From Planctomycetota bacterium (GTDB taxonomy: Bacteria > Planctomycetota > UBA1135 > GCA-002686595): DNA of 64,000 nt. How positions within the stretch are numbered: position 1 is the stretch's first letter; each line of letters starts with the position of its first letter. The translations under genes and the position numbers were made by a program. Location: assembly GCA_016709875.1 (NCBI GenBank), contig JADJLZ010000018.1, positions 124,001-188,000 on the forward strand. Reading direction: 5' to 3'. This document shows positions 53,059 through 60,879 of the stretch, in pieces. The notes beneath the pieces were generated by a model that did not search any database, was not told the origin of the DNA, and was given only the letters and a program-made list of their open reading frames with translations.

Positions 53059-54177
53059 TCAGCGTTTCTCCGTTTTCAGCTCCGCGAGCAGCGCGTTCAC
53101 GGCTGCGTCCATCTTCTCCCCGCGCACGTTCGTGTAGCGGATCACGCCCTTCGCATCGAGCACGAAGATCGTCGGGAAACTCGTGATGCCCCAGGCGCGC
53201 GGCAGGACGCCGCCGGTCGAACCCTGCCAGGAGCTGCGCCAGGTGACGCCCAGCTCCTTGGCCTTCTGGTGGTAGAAGTCCTTGTCCTTGTCGGTGTTGA
53301 TGCCGATCAGCGCGAAGGGCTCGTTCTTGAGACGCTCCACGAGCGTCTTTTCGTGGGGAATCATCCCCACGCAAGGCGGTCACCAGAAGCCCCAGAAATC
53401 GAGCACGACCACTTTGCCGCGGTAGTCGCTGAGCTTGAACGCGAGGCCCTCGACGTCCTCGGTCGCGAAGTCGGGCGCGGTCTTTCCGAGGGTCAGAAAT
53501 TCGAGACGGAAGAGCTGGCCCGCGACGCGCTTGGCGGTCTGGGTTTCGCTGAAGTCCTTCACGATCCTGTGGTACAGCGCGAGCGCGGGCTCAGGCGTCG
53601 CGGCGTCGCGCGCGAGCCCCGTGAGGTGAATCCCGGCCTGCGCCTGCAGCGCCTGCGCCTTGGACTCGGGGTAGAAGGCCTTCTCGAAGAGCTCCTCGCA
53701 CAAGGCGAGCGCCCTCTCCTTGCCGACGAGCTCGCTCGAGTCCCCGATCGCACGCAACACCTCGCGCACGCCGAACACGGCCGGCCAGGTGATCGCCGCG
53801 GCCTGCGGTTCGCCCTCGGCGATCGCGAAGGGCACGAGTTTGGCTTCGGCGGCGAGGAACAGCTCGCGTCGCTCGGCGTCGGCGCCGCCGGTCTGCGAGA
53901 GGAACTGCAGACACCACGTCGCGGCCTGCGGCGCCCCCGCCCGCGCGAGCTCGGCAAAGCGCGCGGCGAAACGCGCGTGCGGCGATTCGGGCGCGGGCTG
54001 CTGGTTCTTGCGCGCCTCGGCGGCCGCCTTGGAGTAGGGCGTGAACGCGGTGGTCCACTCGTCGAGCAACTTCGAGTAGCGCTCGGCGACGGCCTTGGGG
54101 ACCACCGGCGCCTTGGGATGCTGCTGCGGCGCGAGCACGAGGAGCAGCGGAAGCAGGGCCAGGAGCGAGCGGTGCAT
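53059..54177 (-). CDS. Secreted thioredoxin-like selenoprotein (U-P-P-C), first copy
   Basis: The gene reads through an in-frame TGA at 53380-53382 (372 residues). It opens with a signal peptide (LLALLPLLLVLAPQ), has a helical middle (about 30-225), and a TlpA-like domain from about 230 (TAPDFATEDVEGLAFKLSDYRG). The active site reads VVVLDFWGFW-U-PPCVGMIPH with U at 266 and Cys at 269. The remaining fold follows: FALIGINTDKDKDFY, VTWRSSW and ITSFPTIFVLDAKGVIRY with the cis-Pro. It is paralogous to the gene immediately downstream, and both share the TGA position. It is divergent from mqnC with 54 bp between starts. Confidence 0.85.
53344..53382 (-). promoter_or_regulatory. SECIS-like element of the first selenoprotein gene
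   Basis: Counting from the base after the TGA, CGTGGGG (9-15) and CCCCACG (22-28) form a perfect 7-bp stem with loop ATGATT, so G is at +18. An outer stem pairs bases 2-7 with 31-36 with one C-A mismatch. The distance and loop G agree with the second copy, although the stem sequences differ. Confidence 0.8.
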
Positions 54178-54218
54178 GCCCCAAGGGTAGCGCGAGAACT
54201 CCGGCGGCGCCTTGAACT

Positions 54219-54224
54219 ATACTG
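54219..54224 (+). promoter_or_regulatory. Possible -10 box for mqnC
   Basis: TATACT ends 7 bases before the mqnC ATG at 54232, so transcription could start at or next to the ATG and give a leaderless mRNA. No clear -35 is visible. The same 54-bp region holds the start of the divergent selenoprotein gene. Confidence 0.4.
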
Positions 54225-54231
54225 CCGGGCC

Positions 54232-55458
54232 ATGACCAGCCGAGCGGAAGCCCCCATCTGGCGCGCCCCGCGCGCGAGCGGCGCCTTGGAAGGCCCCGCC
54301 GCCGACGAGATCGCGCGCATCACGGACAAGGTCGAGGAGGGTGCCCGGATCACGCCCGAGGAGGGCCTGTTCCTGCACGAGCACGCCGACCTTGGCACAC
54401 TCGGCCAGCTGGCCGACTTCGTGCGCGCGCGCAAGCACCCGCACGACGTGGTGACGTACATCGTCGACCGCAACATCAACCCGACCAACGTCTGCATCAC
54501 CGACTGCGGCTTCTGCGCGTTCTACCGCCGCCCGGGCGACAAGGAAGCCTACGTGCTCCCGCGCGAGGAGCTCTTCGCGAAGATCCAGGAGACGGTCGAC
54601 CTCGGCGGGCAGCAGCTCTTGATGCAGGGTGGACACCACCCCTACCTGACCAGCGAGTGGTGGGTGCGCCTGCTCTCCGACATCAAGCAGCGCTGGGGCA
54701 TCAACGCGCACGCGCTCTCCGCCAGCGAGGTCGAGCACCTCGCAAAGCTCGAGAAGCGCAGCGTGCGCGCGGTGCTCTGCGACCTGAAGGACGCCGGCCT
54801 GGGCAGCCTGCCGGGCGCGGGCGCCGAGATCCTGGTCGAGCGCGTGCGCCTGATCATCGCGCCCAAGAAAACCACCACCGACGACTGGCTCGCGGTGCAC
54901 CGCACGGCGCACGAGGTCGGCCTGCGCTCCTCGGCCACGATGATGTTCGGCCACGTCGAGACGCCGGCCGAGCGCATCGAGCACCTCGAGCGTCTGCGCA
55001 CGCTGCAGGACGAGACCGGCGGGTTCACCGCCTTCGCGTGCTGGCTGACGCAGCCCGACGGCGTGCCGGAAGAGCACCTCTATCCGAAGAAGTCGACGCC
55101 CGGGGTGTACCTGCGCATGCAGGCGCTGAGCCGCATCTACCTCGACAACTTCGACAACATCCAGACCAGCTACGTGACGCAGGGCATCAAGATGTCGCAG
55201 GTGACGCTGCGTTTCGGCTGCAACGACTTCGGCGGCACGATGCTCGAAGAGAACGTCGTCAGCGCCGCGGGCTGCTTCCACCTCGCTTCGATCGAGCGCA
55301 TCGAGAACGTGATCCGCCGCGCCGGCTTCCGGCCGATGCAGCGCAACAGCTGGTACGGCATCGTCGACCCGCGCTGGGAAGGCAGCCGCGCGCCGGAGAG
55401 CCGCGAGGCCGCCGCCACGCACAAGGCCATGCGCCGCGAACGGGAGCTGGTGCGATGA
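54232..55458 (+). CDS. mqnC: Cyclic dehypoxanthine futalosine synthase MqnC
   Basis: This radical-SAM enzyme (408 residues) forms the cyclic precursor in the futalosine menaquinone pathway. The cluster motif CITDCGFCAFYR (Cys at about 88, 92 and 95) matches MqnC, preceded by DRNINPTNV. Later family segments are LLMQGGHHPYL, ATMMFGHVETPAERIEHL, GFTAFACWLTQPDG and FGGTMLEENVVSAAG. The ATG at 54232 is chosen because family members begin near it; the longer open frame upstream lies over the divergent selenoprotein genes. mqnE begins within its stop codon (ATGA). Confidence 0.93.
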   Translation: MTSRAEAPIWRAPRASGALEGPAADEIARITDKVEEGARITPEEGLFLHEHADLGTLGQLADFVRARKHPHDVVTYIVDRNINPTNVCITDCGFCAFYRRPGDKEAYVLPREELFAKIQETVDLGGQQLLMQGGHHPYLTSEWWVRLLSDIKQRWGINAHALSASEVEHLAKLEKRSVRAVLCDLKDAGLGSLPGAGAEILVERVRLIIAPKKTTTDDWLAVHRTAHEVGLRSSATMMFGHVETPAERIEHLERLRTLQDETGGFTAFACWLTQPDGVPEEHLYPKKSTPGVYLRMQALSRIYLDNFDNIQTSYVTQGIKMSQVTLRFGCNDFGGTMLEENVVSAAGCFHLASIERIENVIRRAGFRPMQRNSWYGIVDPRWEGSRAPESREAAATHKAMRRERELVR

Positions 55459-56618
55459 AGCAGACACGCTCCGCGACACGCGCGCGCACGCTCGCCGGCC
55501 GCGCGAGACTGGGTGATCTGGCCGAAAAGGTGTTCGCCGGCGAGCGCCTGAATCTGGAGGACGGTCTGCGCCTGTACCGCGGCGACCTGCACGCGGTCGG
55601 CGCGCTCGCCAACGTCGTGCGCGAGCGCCTGCACGGCGACCTCACGTACTTCAACGTCAACCAGCACGTCAACTACACGAACATCTGCAACAAGCTGTGC
55701 CGCTTCTGCGCCTTCCAGCGCCTGCCCGGCCAGGCGGGCGCGTACTGGATGACGCCCGCGGAAGTGGCGGCGAAGATCCAGGCGCAGCTCGCCGAGCCCG
55801 TGACCGAAGTGCACATGGTCGCGGGCATCCATCCCAAGCTCGAGTACGGCTACTACCTCGACATCCTGCGCGCGGCCAAGCGCGCGCGGCCCTCGATCCA
55901 CATCAAGGCTTTCACGATGGTCGAGCTCGACCAGATCGCGAAGAAGGCCAAGAAGCCGCTCGCGGAGGTCTTGCCGGAGCTCGTCGCGGCGGGGCTCGGA
56001 TCCGTTCCGGGAGGAGGCGCAGAGGTGTTCGCCGAGCGCGTGCACAAGGAGAGCTACCACCTGAAGATCTCGGGCGAGCAGTGGCTCGAGATCGCGCGCA
56101 GCGTGCACCAGGCGGGCATCAAGTCCAACTGCACGATGCTGCACGGACACATCGAGACGCTCGAGGAGCGAGTGGATCACCTCGACCGGTTGCGCAAGCT
56201 GCAGGACGAGACGGGCGGTTTCCAGACGTACATTCCGCTCTCGTTCCACCCCGAGAACAGCGAGATGGCGGACGTGCCGGGGCCGACGGCGGTGGACGAG
56301 CTGCGCGAGATCGCGCTCGGGCGCTTGATGCTCGACAACATCCCGCACATCAAGGCCTACTGGATCCTGATGGACATCCCGATCGCACAGACCGCGCTCT
56401 CGTTCGGCGCGGATGACGTCGACGGCACGGTGGTCGAGGAGAAGATCTACCACGAGGCCGGTGCCACGACGCCGCAGAAGGTGCAGCGCGCCGAGCTAGT
56501 GCAGTGGATTCGCGACGCAGGGCGAGTCCCGGTCGAGCGCGACACGCTCTACAACGTCGTCTGGTCCGAGGACGAGAGCCTCGCCCGCACGGGCGAGCAC
56601 GCTCCGGTTGGGGCTTGA
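55455..56618 (+). CDS. mqnE: Aminofutalosine synthase MqnE
   Basis: This radical-SAM enzyme (387 residues) joins 3-[(1-carboxyvinyl)oxy]benzoate with SAM to give aminofutalosine. The cluster motif is CNKLCRFCAFQR, preceded by NVNQHVNYTNI. MVAGIHPKLEYGYYLDIL and CTMLHGHIETLEERVDHL are family features, and FGADDVDGTVVEEKIYHEAGA lies near the end. With mqnC it forms a two-gene unit overlapping by 4 bp, so translation is probably coupled. The pair indicates menaquinone made through futalosine. Confidence 0.93.
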   Translation: MKQTRSATRARTLAGRARLGDLAEKVFAGERLNLEDGLRLYRGDLHAVGALANVVRERLHGDLTYFNVNQHVNYTNICNKLCRFCAFQRLPGQAGAYWMTPAEVAAKIQAQLAEPVTEVHMVAGIHPKLEYGYYLDILRAAKRARPSIHIKAFTMVELDQIAKKAKKPLAEVLPELVAAGLGSVPGGGAEVFAERVHKESYHLKISGEQWLEIARSVHQAGIKSNCTMLHGHIETLEERVDHLDRLRKLQDETGGFQTYIPLSFHPENSEMADVPGPTAVDELREIALGRLMLDNIPHIKAYWILMDIPIAQTALSFGADDVDGTVVEEKIYHEAGATTPQKVQRAELVQWIRDAGRVPVERDTLYNVVWSEDESLARTGEHAPVGA

Positions 56619-56644
56619 CGCCCCGCGAGCCGACATGGCTCGCG
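56610..56644. other. Two tandem hairpins at the end of mqnE
   Basis: GGGGC-TTGAC-GCCCC (56610-56624) has the mqnE stop codon in its loop. CGCGAGCC-GACAT-GGCTCGCG (56624-56644) is a perfect 8-bp stem right after it. No T-tract follows, so they may stabilise the 3' end or slow polymerase. No gene is seen in 56645-56766. Confidence 0.5.
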
Positions 56645-56766
56645 TCCGCCCGTGGTACGTCGCGTGGGTCGGGAGCGGCGCGTTCGGCGCGTGGGCGTCG
56701 AATGATGAAAAACCGTGGCGGGCCGCGGTGTCTGCCGACGGGGGGGCGCTGAGCGGGAGGAGCGTC

Positions 56767-56791
56767 AAAAAACCAGGCGGGCTGGTTTTTT
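56767..56791. terminator. Bidirectional intrinsic terminator
   Basis: AAAAAACCAG and CTGGTTTTTT are perfectly complementary arms around GCGGG. A-tract and T-tract flank a GC core, so the structure can terminate transcription in both directions. It lies between the convergent mqnE and dehydrogenase/DUF1080 genes, the expected place. Confidence 0.72.
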
Positions 56792-59436
56792 CACAGGGCG
56801 TGGATGGCGAGGTCCTTCACTTCGAGGACGGAGCCCTCGTGGTGCTGCTCGAGCATCACGCGGCCCTTGGTGAATTTCTTCGCGGTGTCGAGCGCGGAGT
56901 TCACCTCGGAGCCGTTGATGCGCACGGAGATGCGGTTGCCCTCGGGTGTCGTCTCGCAGCGCACGACGAGGTCGAACCAGGTGTCCTGCGGGACCAGGTG
57001 CACGGTGCGCGGCGCGAAGCCGAGGATCGAGCCGGTCTTCTCCGCGTCGGGGTGCGAGGCGTTGAGCTTGACGCAATAGCCGGCCGGTGCGCCGGTCTCC
57101 GGCGCATCGGCGCGCAGCCAGACGCCCGAGAGGCCGCCGTCGTTGATCTTGCAGCGTGCGCGCAGCTCGAAGTTCTCGTAGTCGTCGCGCTCGGTCTCGA
57201 GGAAGCCGGCTTTGCCGCCGGAGGTGAGCAGCTTGTCCTCGTTGTGCCAGGTGCCGCCGCCGACTTCCTTCCAGCCTTCGATCTCGTCGGGAGCGAGGAG
57301 CGGCGTCCAGCCCTGCGCGATCCACTCGACGTCGAGCGGGCGGACCATGATGCCGCCGACGGCGCAGGTTCCCAGGCCACCGCGGATCACGAGCGGGCCC
57401 TGTGCGACTTCGGGACCGCGGGCACCCTTCACGGGCTCGGTGAGCTCGATCTGGTTCTGCAGCAGGACGTCGTCGACCATCACGCGCTCGAAGCGCGCGT
57501 TGGCGGTCTTCTTGCCCGAGGCGTCGAAGCGCGGCGCGCGGAAGAAGAAGTCGAGATCGTGCCAGGTGCCCGGGCCCTTGAAGGCCGGGAGCAGCGGCGG
57601 CGAGCCGGCGAAGTGCTCGCCGGGGAGCACGGCGCCCATGCTGGAGAGCGAGAGCTTCTGCTCGTCGCCGGGGTCGGCGAGCCGGATGTCGTACAGTCCG
57701 AAGACGCTCACGGCCGTGGCGCCGCCCTTGGGCAGTGCGCACTCGACGTGGATCTTCGCGTCGCCGAAGACGAAGTTGGAGACGTAGTCCTCGGCCGGGG
57801 TGACCCCCTGGTTCGCGAGCGCTCCGGAGCCGTCCTTGAGCTCGAACTTCGTCGGATCGGCGGGATCGAGCTCGAAGTCGGCCAGCTTCCAGTGGCTCGG
57901 CTTCCACATCTCGAAGGCGTTGCCGTAGCACACGCGCAGCCAGCCCTCGCTGCCGTTCTCGCGCGCCGGCGGCGGCGGCACGACGCGCGCGACGGGCGTG
58001 TCGCACAGCGGGCCTTCGGGCAATTGGTTCACGGTGTAGGCGAACTCGTCGTGCAAGAGCGCCTGGCCGCTGGCGGAGACCAGCCCCGAGAGCTTGACCT
58101 TCGCGACCTCGCCCGCGGCCAGATCGCTGAAGTGCACGACGAGCTGCTTGCGGTCGGCGGAGGTCTCGAGCGTCGTGCCGGTGAGCATGCGCGTGCCGCG
58201 CTCGGGTGAGCCGTACTCCCACCACCAGTCGTAGTGGTACTGCGTCGCGATCACGTCCGCGGGATCGGGCTTCCAGCTCGGCGCGAGCGGCTCGCTGAGC
58301 GCGAGCTCGAAGCCGTCCTGCACGAGGTGCACGTGCTCGATCTCGAAGGGTGTCTTGCCGTTCCAGCGCACGCGCGCGACGCCCGCGCTCGGGCCCAGTC
58401 CGCCCCAGCCGCGGTTGGTGAGCCCGGTGAAGAGCGTCCCGTCGGACGCAAAGTGCACGCGGATCGCAGATCCGATGCGCTGGCGCAGCAGCATGCACGC
58501 GCCCTGCATCTGGCCGCGCACATCCTCGAGGTCGGCGCGCAGCACGAGGCCGTTGGTCATCTCCGCCAGCGCGAGCTGTCCGCCGAAGGGGCCGAACTTG
58601 CCGTCGCGCGGGATCGTACACATGTCACCGGTCGAGCGCGTCCAGCCGTAGGGCATCCACAAGGCCGGTGCCACGCGCGGCATGTCCGGCGGGTTCGTCA
58701 GGCTCGGGACGGCCTTGGTCTCCTGGTACTGCGGCGTCCACTCGAGCGAAGCGGGCGCGCCGTGGAAGGCGTCAGGCTTGACGTAGTAGAGCGGGCACAC
58801 GGGCTCCCAGTCGCCCTGGTTGTCGGTCAAGAGCAGGTGCCCGGTGTCGTCCATTCCCAGGCCGCAAGGGCTGCGAAAACCGTAGGCGTAGGGCGAGAGC
58901 TTGCCGGACTTCGAGATCTGCACGATCCAGCCGCGGTAGGGTGCCAGCGACCGGCCGTGCCACCACTTCGGATCGGTGAAGCCCAGGTTGAGCGAGACGT
59001 AGAAGTTGCCCTCGGCGTCGTTCGGCAGACCGTAGGCGAACTCGTGGTAGTTGCCCGAGACGCCCCAGGAGTTGCACACGGTCTCGATCGTGTCGCACAC
59101 GCCATCGTGATCGGTGTCGCGCAGGCGCGAGAGCTCCGAACGCTGCACGACGTAGATCTCGCCGTCGACGACGTTGAGGCCCAGGCCCTCCTGCAAGCCT
59201 TCGGCGAAGAGCTGGAAGTGCGCGTCCTTGGGATCGGCGGCGAGCGGGTTGTCGACGATCCACACCTGTCCGCGGCGCGTCGAGAGCGCGAGGCGTCCGT
59301 CGGGCAGGAAGTCCATGCCGCCGACCTCGACGAGCGCGCCGGGCGGCGGCTGGAGGTAGTCGACCGTGTAGTAGTCGGCTTCGTTGGCGACGGGCTGCTG
59401 GAAGGTCGCCAGGAGCAGGGCTGCGAAGGGGAACAT
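56791..59436 (-). CDS. Secreted propeller-dehydrogenase-like protein with DUF1080 domains
   Basis: The protein (881 residues) has a signal peptide (FAALLLATFQQPVA). Residues 30-500 resemble the planctomycete membrane-bound dehydrogenase/sorbosone-type propeller: GGMDFLPDGRLALSTRRGQVWIVD, NYHEFAYGLPNDAEGNFYVSL, and YAYGFRSPCGLGMDDTGHLLLTDNQGDWEPVC. The C-terminal 350 residues hold concanavalin-like DUF1080 domains: TWHDLDFFFRAPRFD, and WTPLLAPDEIEGWKEVGGGTW with SGVWLRADAPETGAPAGYCV. Such proteins are linked to sugar oxidation or disaccharide breakdown outside the cell. It starts within the stop of the c-type cytochrome gene (TGATG), suggesting a functional pair. Confidence 0.82.
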   Translation of the reverse strand: MFPFAALLLATFQQPVANEADYYTVDYLQPPPGALVEVGGMDFLPDGRLALSTRRGQVWIVDNPLAADPKDAHFQLFAEGLQEGLGLNVVDGEIYVVQRSELSRLRDTDHDGVCDTIETVCNSWGVSGNYHEFAYGLPNDAEGNFYVSLNLGFTDPKWWHGRSLAPYRGWIVQISKSGKLSPYAYGFRSPCGLGMDDTGHLLLTDNQGDWEPVCPLYYVKPDAFHGAPASLEWTPQYQETKAVPSLTNPPDMPRVAPALWMPYGWTRSTGDMCTIPRDGKFGPFGGQLALAEMTNGLVLRADLEDVRGQMQGACMLLRQRIGSAIRVHFASDGTLFTGLTNRGWGGLGPSAGVARVRWNGKTPFEIEHVHLVQDGFELALSEPLAPSWKPDPADVIATQYHYDWWWEYGSPERGTRMLTGTTLETSADRKQLVVHFSDLAAGEVAKVKLSGLVSASGQALLHDEFAYTVNQLPEGPLCDTPVARVVPPPPARENGSEGWLRVCYGNAFEMWKPSHWKLADFELDPADPTKFELKDGSGALANQGVTPAEDYVSNFVFGDAKIHVECALPKGGATAVSVFGLYDIRLADPGDEQKLSLSSMGAVLPGEHFAGSPPLLPAFKGPGTWHDLDFFFRAPRFDASGKKTANARFERVMVDDVLLQNQIELTEPVKGARGPEVAQGPLVIRGGLGTCAVGGIMVRPLDVEWIAQGWTPLLAPDEIEGWKEVGGGTWHNEDKLLTSGGKAGFLETERDDYENFELRARCKINDGGLSGVWLRADAPETGAPAGYCVKLNASHPDAEKTGSILGFAPRTVHLVPQDTWFDLVVRCETTPEGNRISVRINGSEVNSALDTAKKFTKGRVMLEQHHEGSVLEVKDLAIHAL

Positions 59437-60482
59437 CAGCGCTTCGCCTCCGCGAGGAAGCTGTCCATCAGCTTTTTCTGTCCAGCCGCATCCGCGGGCC
59501 AGAGCACTCCGGGCAGCGTGATCTCCTCGAGCACGAGCACGTTCGCGCGCGGCGAGGCCAATCCGCGGCGCAGCTTGAGCTCGGCCAGCGCGCCGTGCAC
59601 CTCGTGGCTCGCGAGCGCGCTCTGCGGATCGGGAACGCCGGGATCGATCTCGAAGCGCCGCGCGTAGCCCGCGCCTGCGCTGCAGGTGAACGCGGTTGGC
59701 GTCTCGAGCACGTTCGCGACGTGCTTGCCGGAGGGATCGAGCAACTCGTAGCGCAGTCGCCCCGCCCCGCCGAGCACCTCGCTCGCGCGCATCTGCCGCC
59801 GCGAGAGTGCGCCGAAGCGCGCGAAGATCCAGTCGTCCGAGCCGCTCTCGCGCACGTGCACGGTCTTGCCCAGCGGCACGAGCGCATCTCCCCCACGACC
59901 GCGCCAGTCGGCCCGGTCGGCGAACTCGCCGTTGCGCACGGCGAGCAGGCGCACATCGTCCGTGCGGTACTCGAAGGAGAGACCCTCGGGCGTGCCGATC
60001 AGCAGGCCGCGCGGGAACTCAGGCCCGCCTTCGACCACCGGCGGCAACTTGCCGCGCACGACCAGCGGGCGGTCCTTCACGACCATCACGCTGTCCTTGG
60101 CGTCGGTCTTCTCCTGCACGGGGCCGAGCAGCAGCACGTACTCGGCGAGCTGCTTGCGCTGCTCGAGCGCGAGCGCCTTCTCGAAGCTCGGCATCGGCGA
60201 GCCGGGGATCCCGTACGTGATCGTGCGTACGAGCGCCTCGGGCGTGTTACCGTAGCTGAATCCGCCGTCCTGGAAGCTGCGCGCCTGGCGGTCGAGCTTG
60301 GTCGTCCCCTGGCCATCTCCGGTCTCGCCGTGGCACTGCGCGCAGTTGGCCAGGAACAGGGGTCGCGCGGGGTGCTCCGCGTGCACGTCGACGGGCTTGG
60401 GCTCGGGGGGCGTCTGCGCAGGTGTCTGCGCGGGCTGCTGCGCGAGGCAGACCAGCGCGCATAGGAGGATCGGACTCAGCAT
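59436..60482 (-). CDS. Secreted mono-haem c-type cytochrome
   Basis: The protein (348 residues) has a signal peptide (MLSPILLCALVCLA) and Pro/Gln-rich linker. The haem motif is CAQCH (C47, C50, H51), followed by GETGDGQG and the axial-Met region GIPGSPMPSFEKAL. The remaining 220 residues form a beta-rich domain without a recognised family. It is translated just ahead of the dehydrogenase/DUF1080 gene with 1-base overlap, so it is the likely electron acceptor of that protein. Confidence 0.85.
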   Translation of the reverse strand: MLSPILLCALVCLAQQPAQTPAQTPPEPKPVDVHAEHPARPLFLANCAQCHGETGDGQGTTKLDRQARSFQDGGFSYGNTPEALVRTITYGIPGSPMPSFEKALALEQRKQLAEYVLLLGPVQEKTDAKDSVMVVKDRPLVVRGKLPPVVEGGPEFPRGLLIGTPEGLSFEYRTDDVRLLAVRNGEFADRADWRGRGGDALVPLGKTVHVRESGSDDWIFARFGALSRRQMRASEVLGGAGRLRYELLDPSGKHVANVLETPTAFTCSAGAGYARRFEIDPGVPDPQSALASHEVHGALAELKLRRGLASPRANVLVLEEITLPGVLWPADAAGQKKLMDSFLAEAKR

Positions 60483-60539
60483 GTTCGGCTCCGGGGGGGC
60501 TAGGTGAGCCCTTGGAGCCTAACCGCGGGGCGGGTCCGA

Positions 60540-60770
60540 CTAGAAGGGGCTCTCCTTGCGCACGACTCGTTCGCCGCTGTCCTCGAGCTGGAAGAGCTCC
60601 TCGACCGCGCAGCCGAACGCGTGCGAGAGTTTCAGCGCGAGTTCGAGTGTCGGCACGCTGCGTCCGTTCTCGATCGCGTTGATGGTCTGGCGCGCGACGC
60701 CGGTCCGCTCGGCGACCTGGCCCTGAGACCAGTGCTTCTCGGTGCGGGCTTGTCGTAGTTGGTTGCGCAA
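60540..60770 (-). CDS. XRE-family helix-turn-helix regulator
   Basis: The 76-residue protein is a single Cro/CI-type HTH: LRQARTEKHWSQGQVAERTGVARQTINAIENGRSVPTLELALKLSHAFG, read as separate helices at 5-55. It ends with a short tail (ELFQLEDSGERVV). The start is a TTG at 60770 with GGAGAG about 13 bases upstream. Small proteins of this type often repress their own gene, and a perfect palindrome lies 29 bp upstream. Confidence 0.83.
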   Translation of the reverse strand: MRNQLRQARTEKHWSQGQVAERTGVARQTINAIENGRSVPTLELALKLSHAFGCAVEELFQLEDSGERVVRKESPF

Positions 60771-60798
60771 GGGGTTCTCGGCTCTCCGAGAGGGGAAT

Positions 60799-60808
60799 AA
60801 CGTACGTT
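60799..60808. promoter_or_regulatory. Palindromic operator candidate AACGTACGTT
   Basis: The 10-bp sequence is a perfect palindrome in a locally AT-rich stretch 29 bp upstream of the XRE regulator start. Its position suits autoregulation. A second copy was not noticed in the window. Confidence 0.4.
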
Positions 60809-60879
60809 TGGGATGATCGCAATCGCCACGATCAGGGGACAGAAATGCCTGGGACTAGGTACTTGTATGTCACCCCGGG

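Noticed and set aside
52275..53382. Reading the two thioredoxin-like genes as nonsense-mutated pseudogenes
   Set aside because: Both copies have TGA at the same catalytic codon, both keep long intact frames after it, and each has a SECIS-like hairpin with a loop G at +18.
54177..56618. A single large plus-strand gene from about 52.9 kb covering mqnC
   Set aside because: The upstream part of that frame is antisense to the selenoprotein genes; the MqnC domain begins after ATG 54232.
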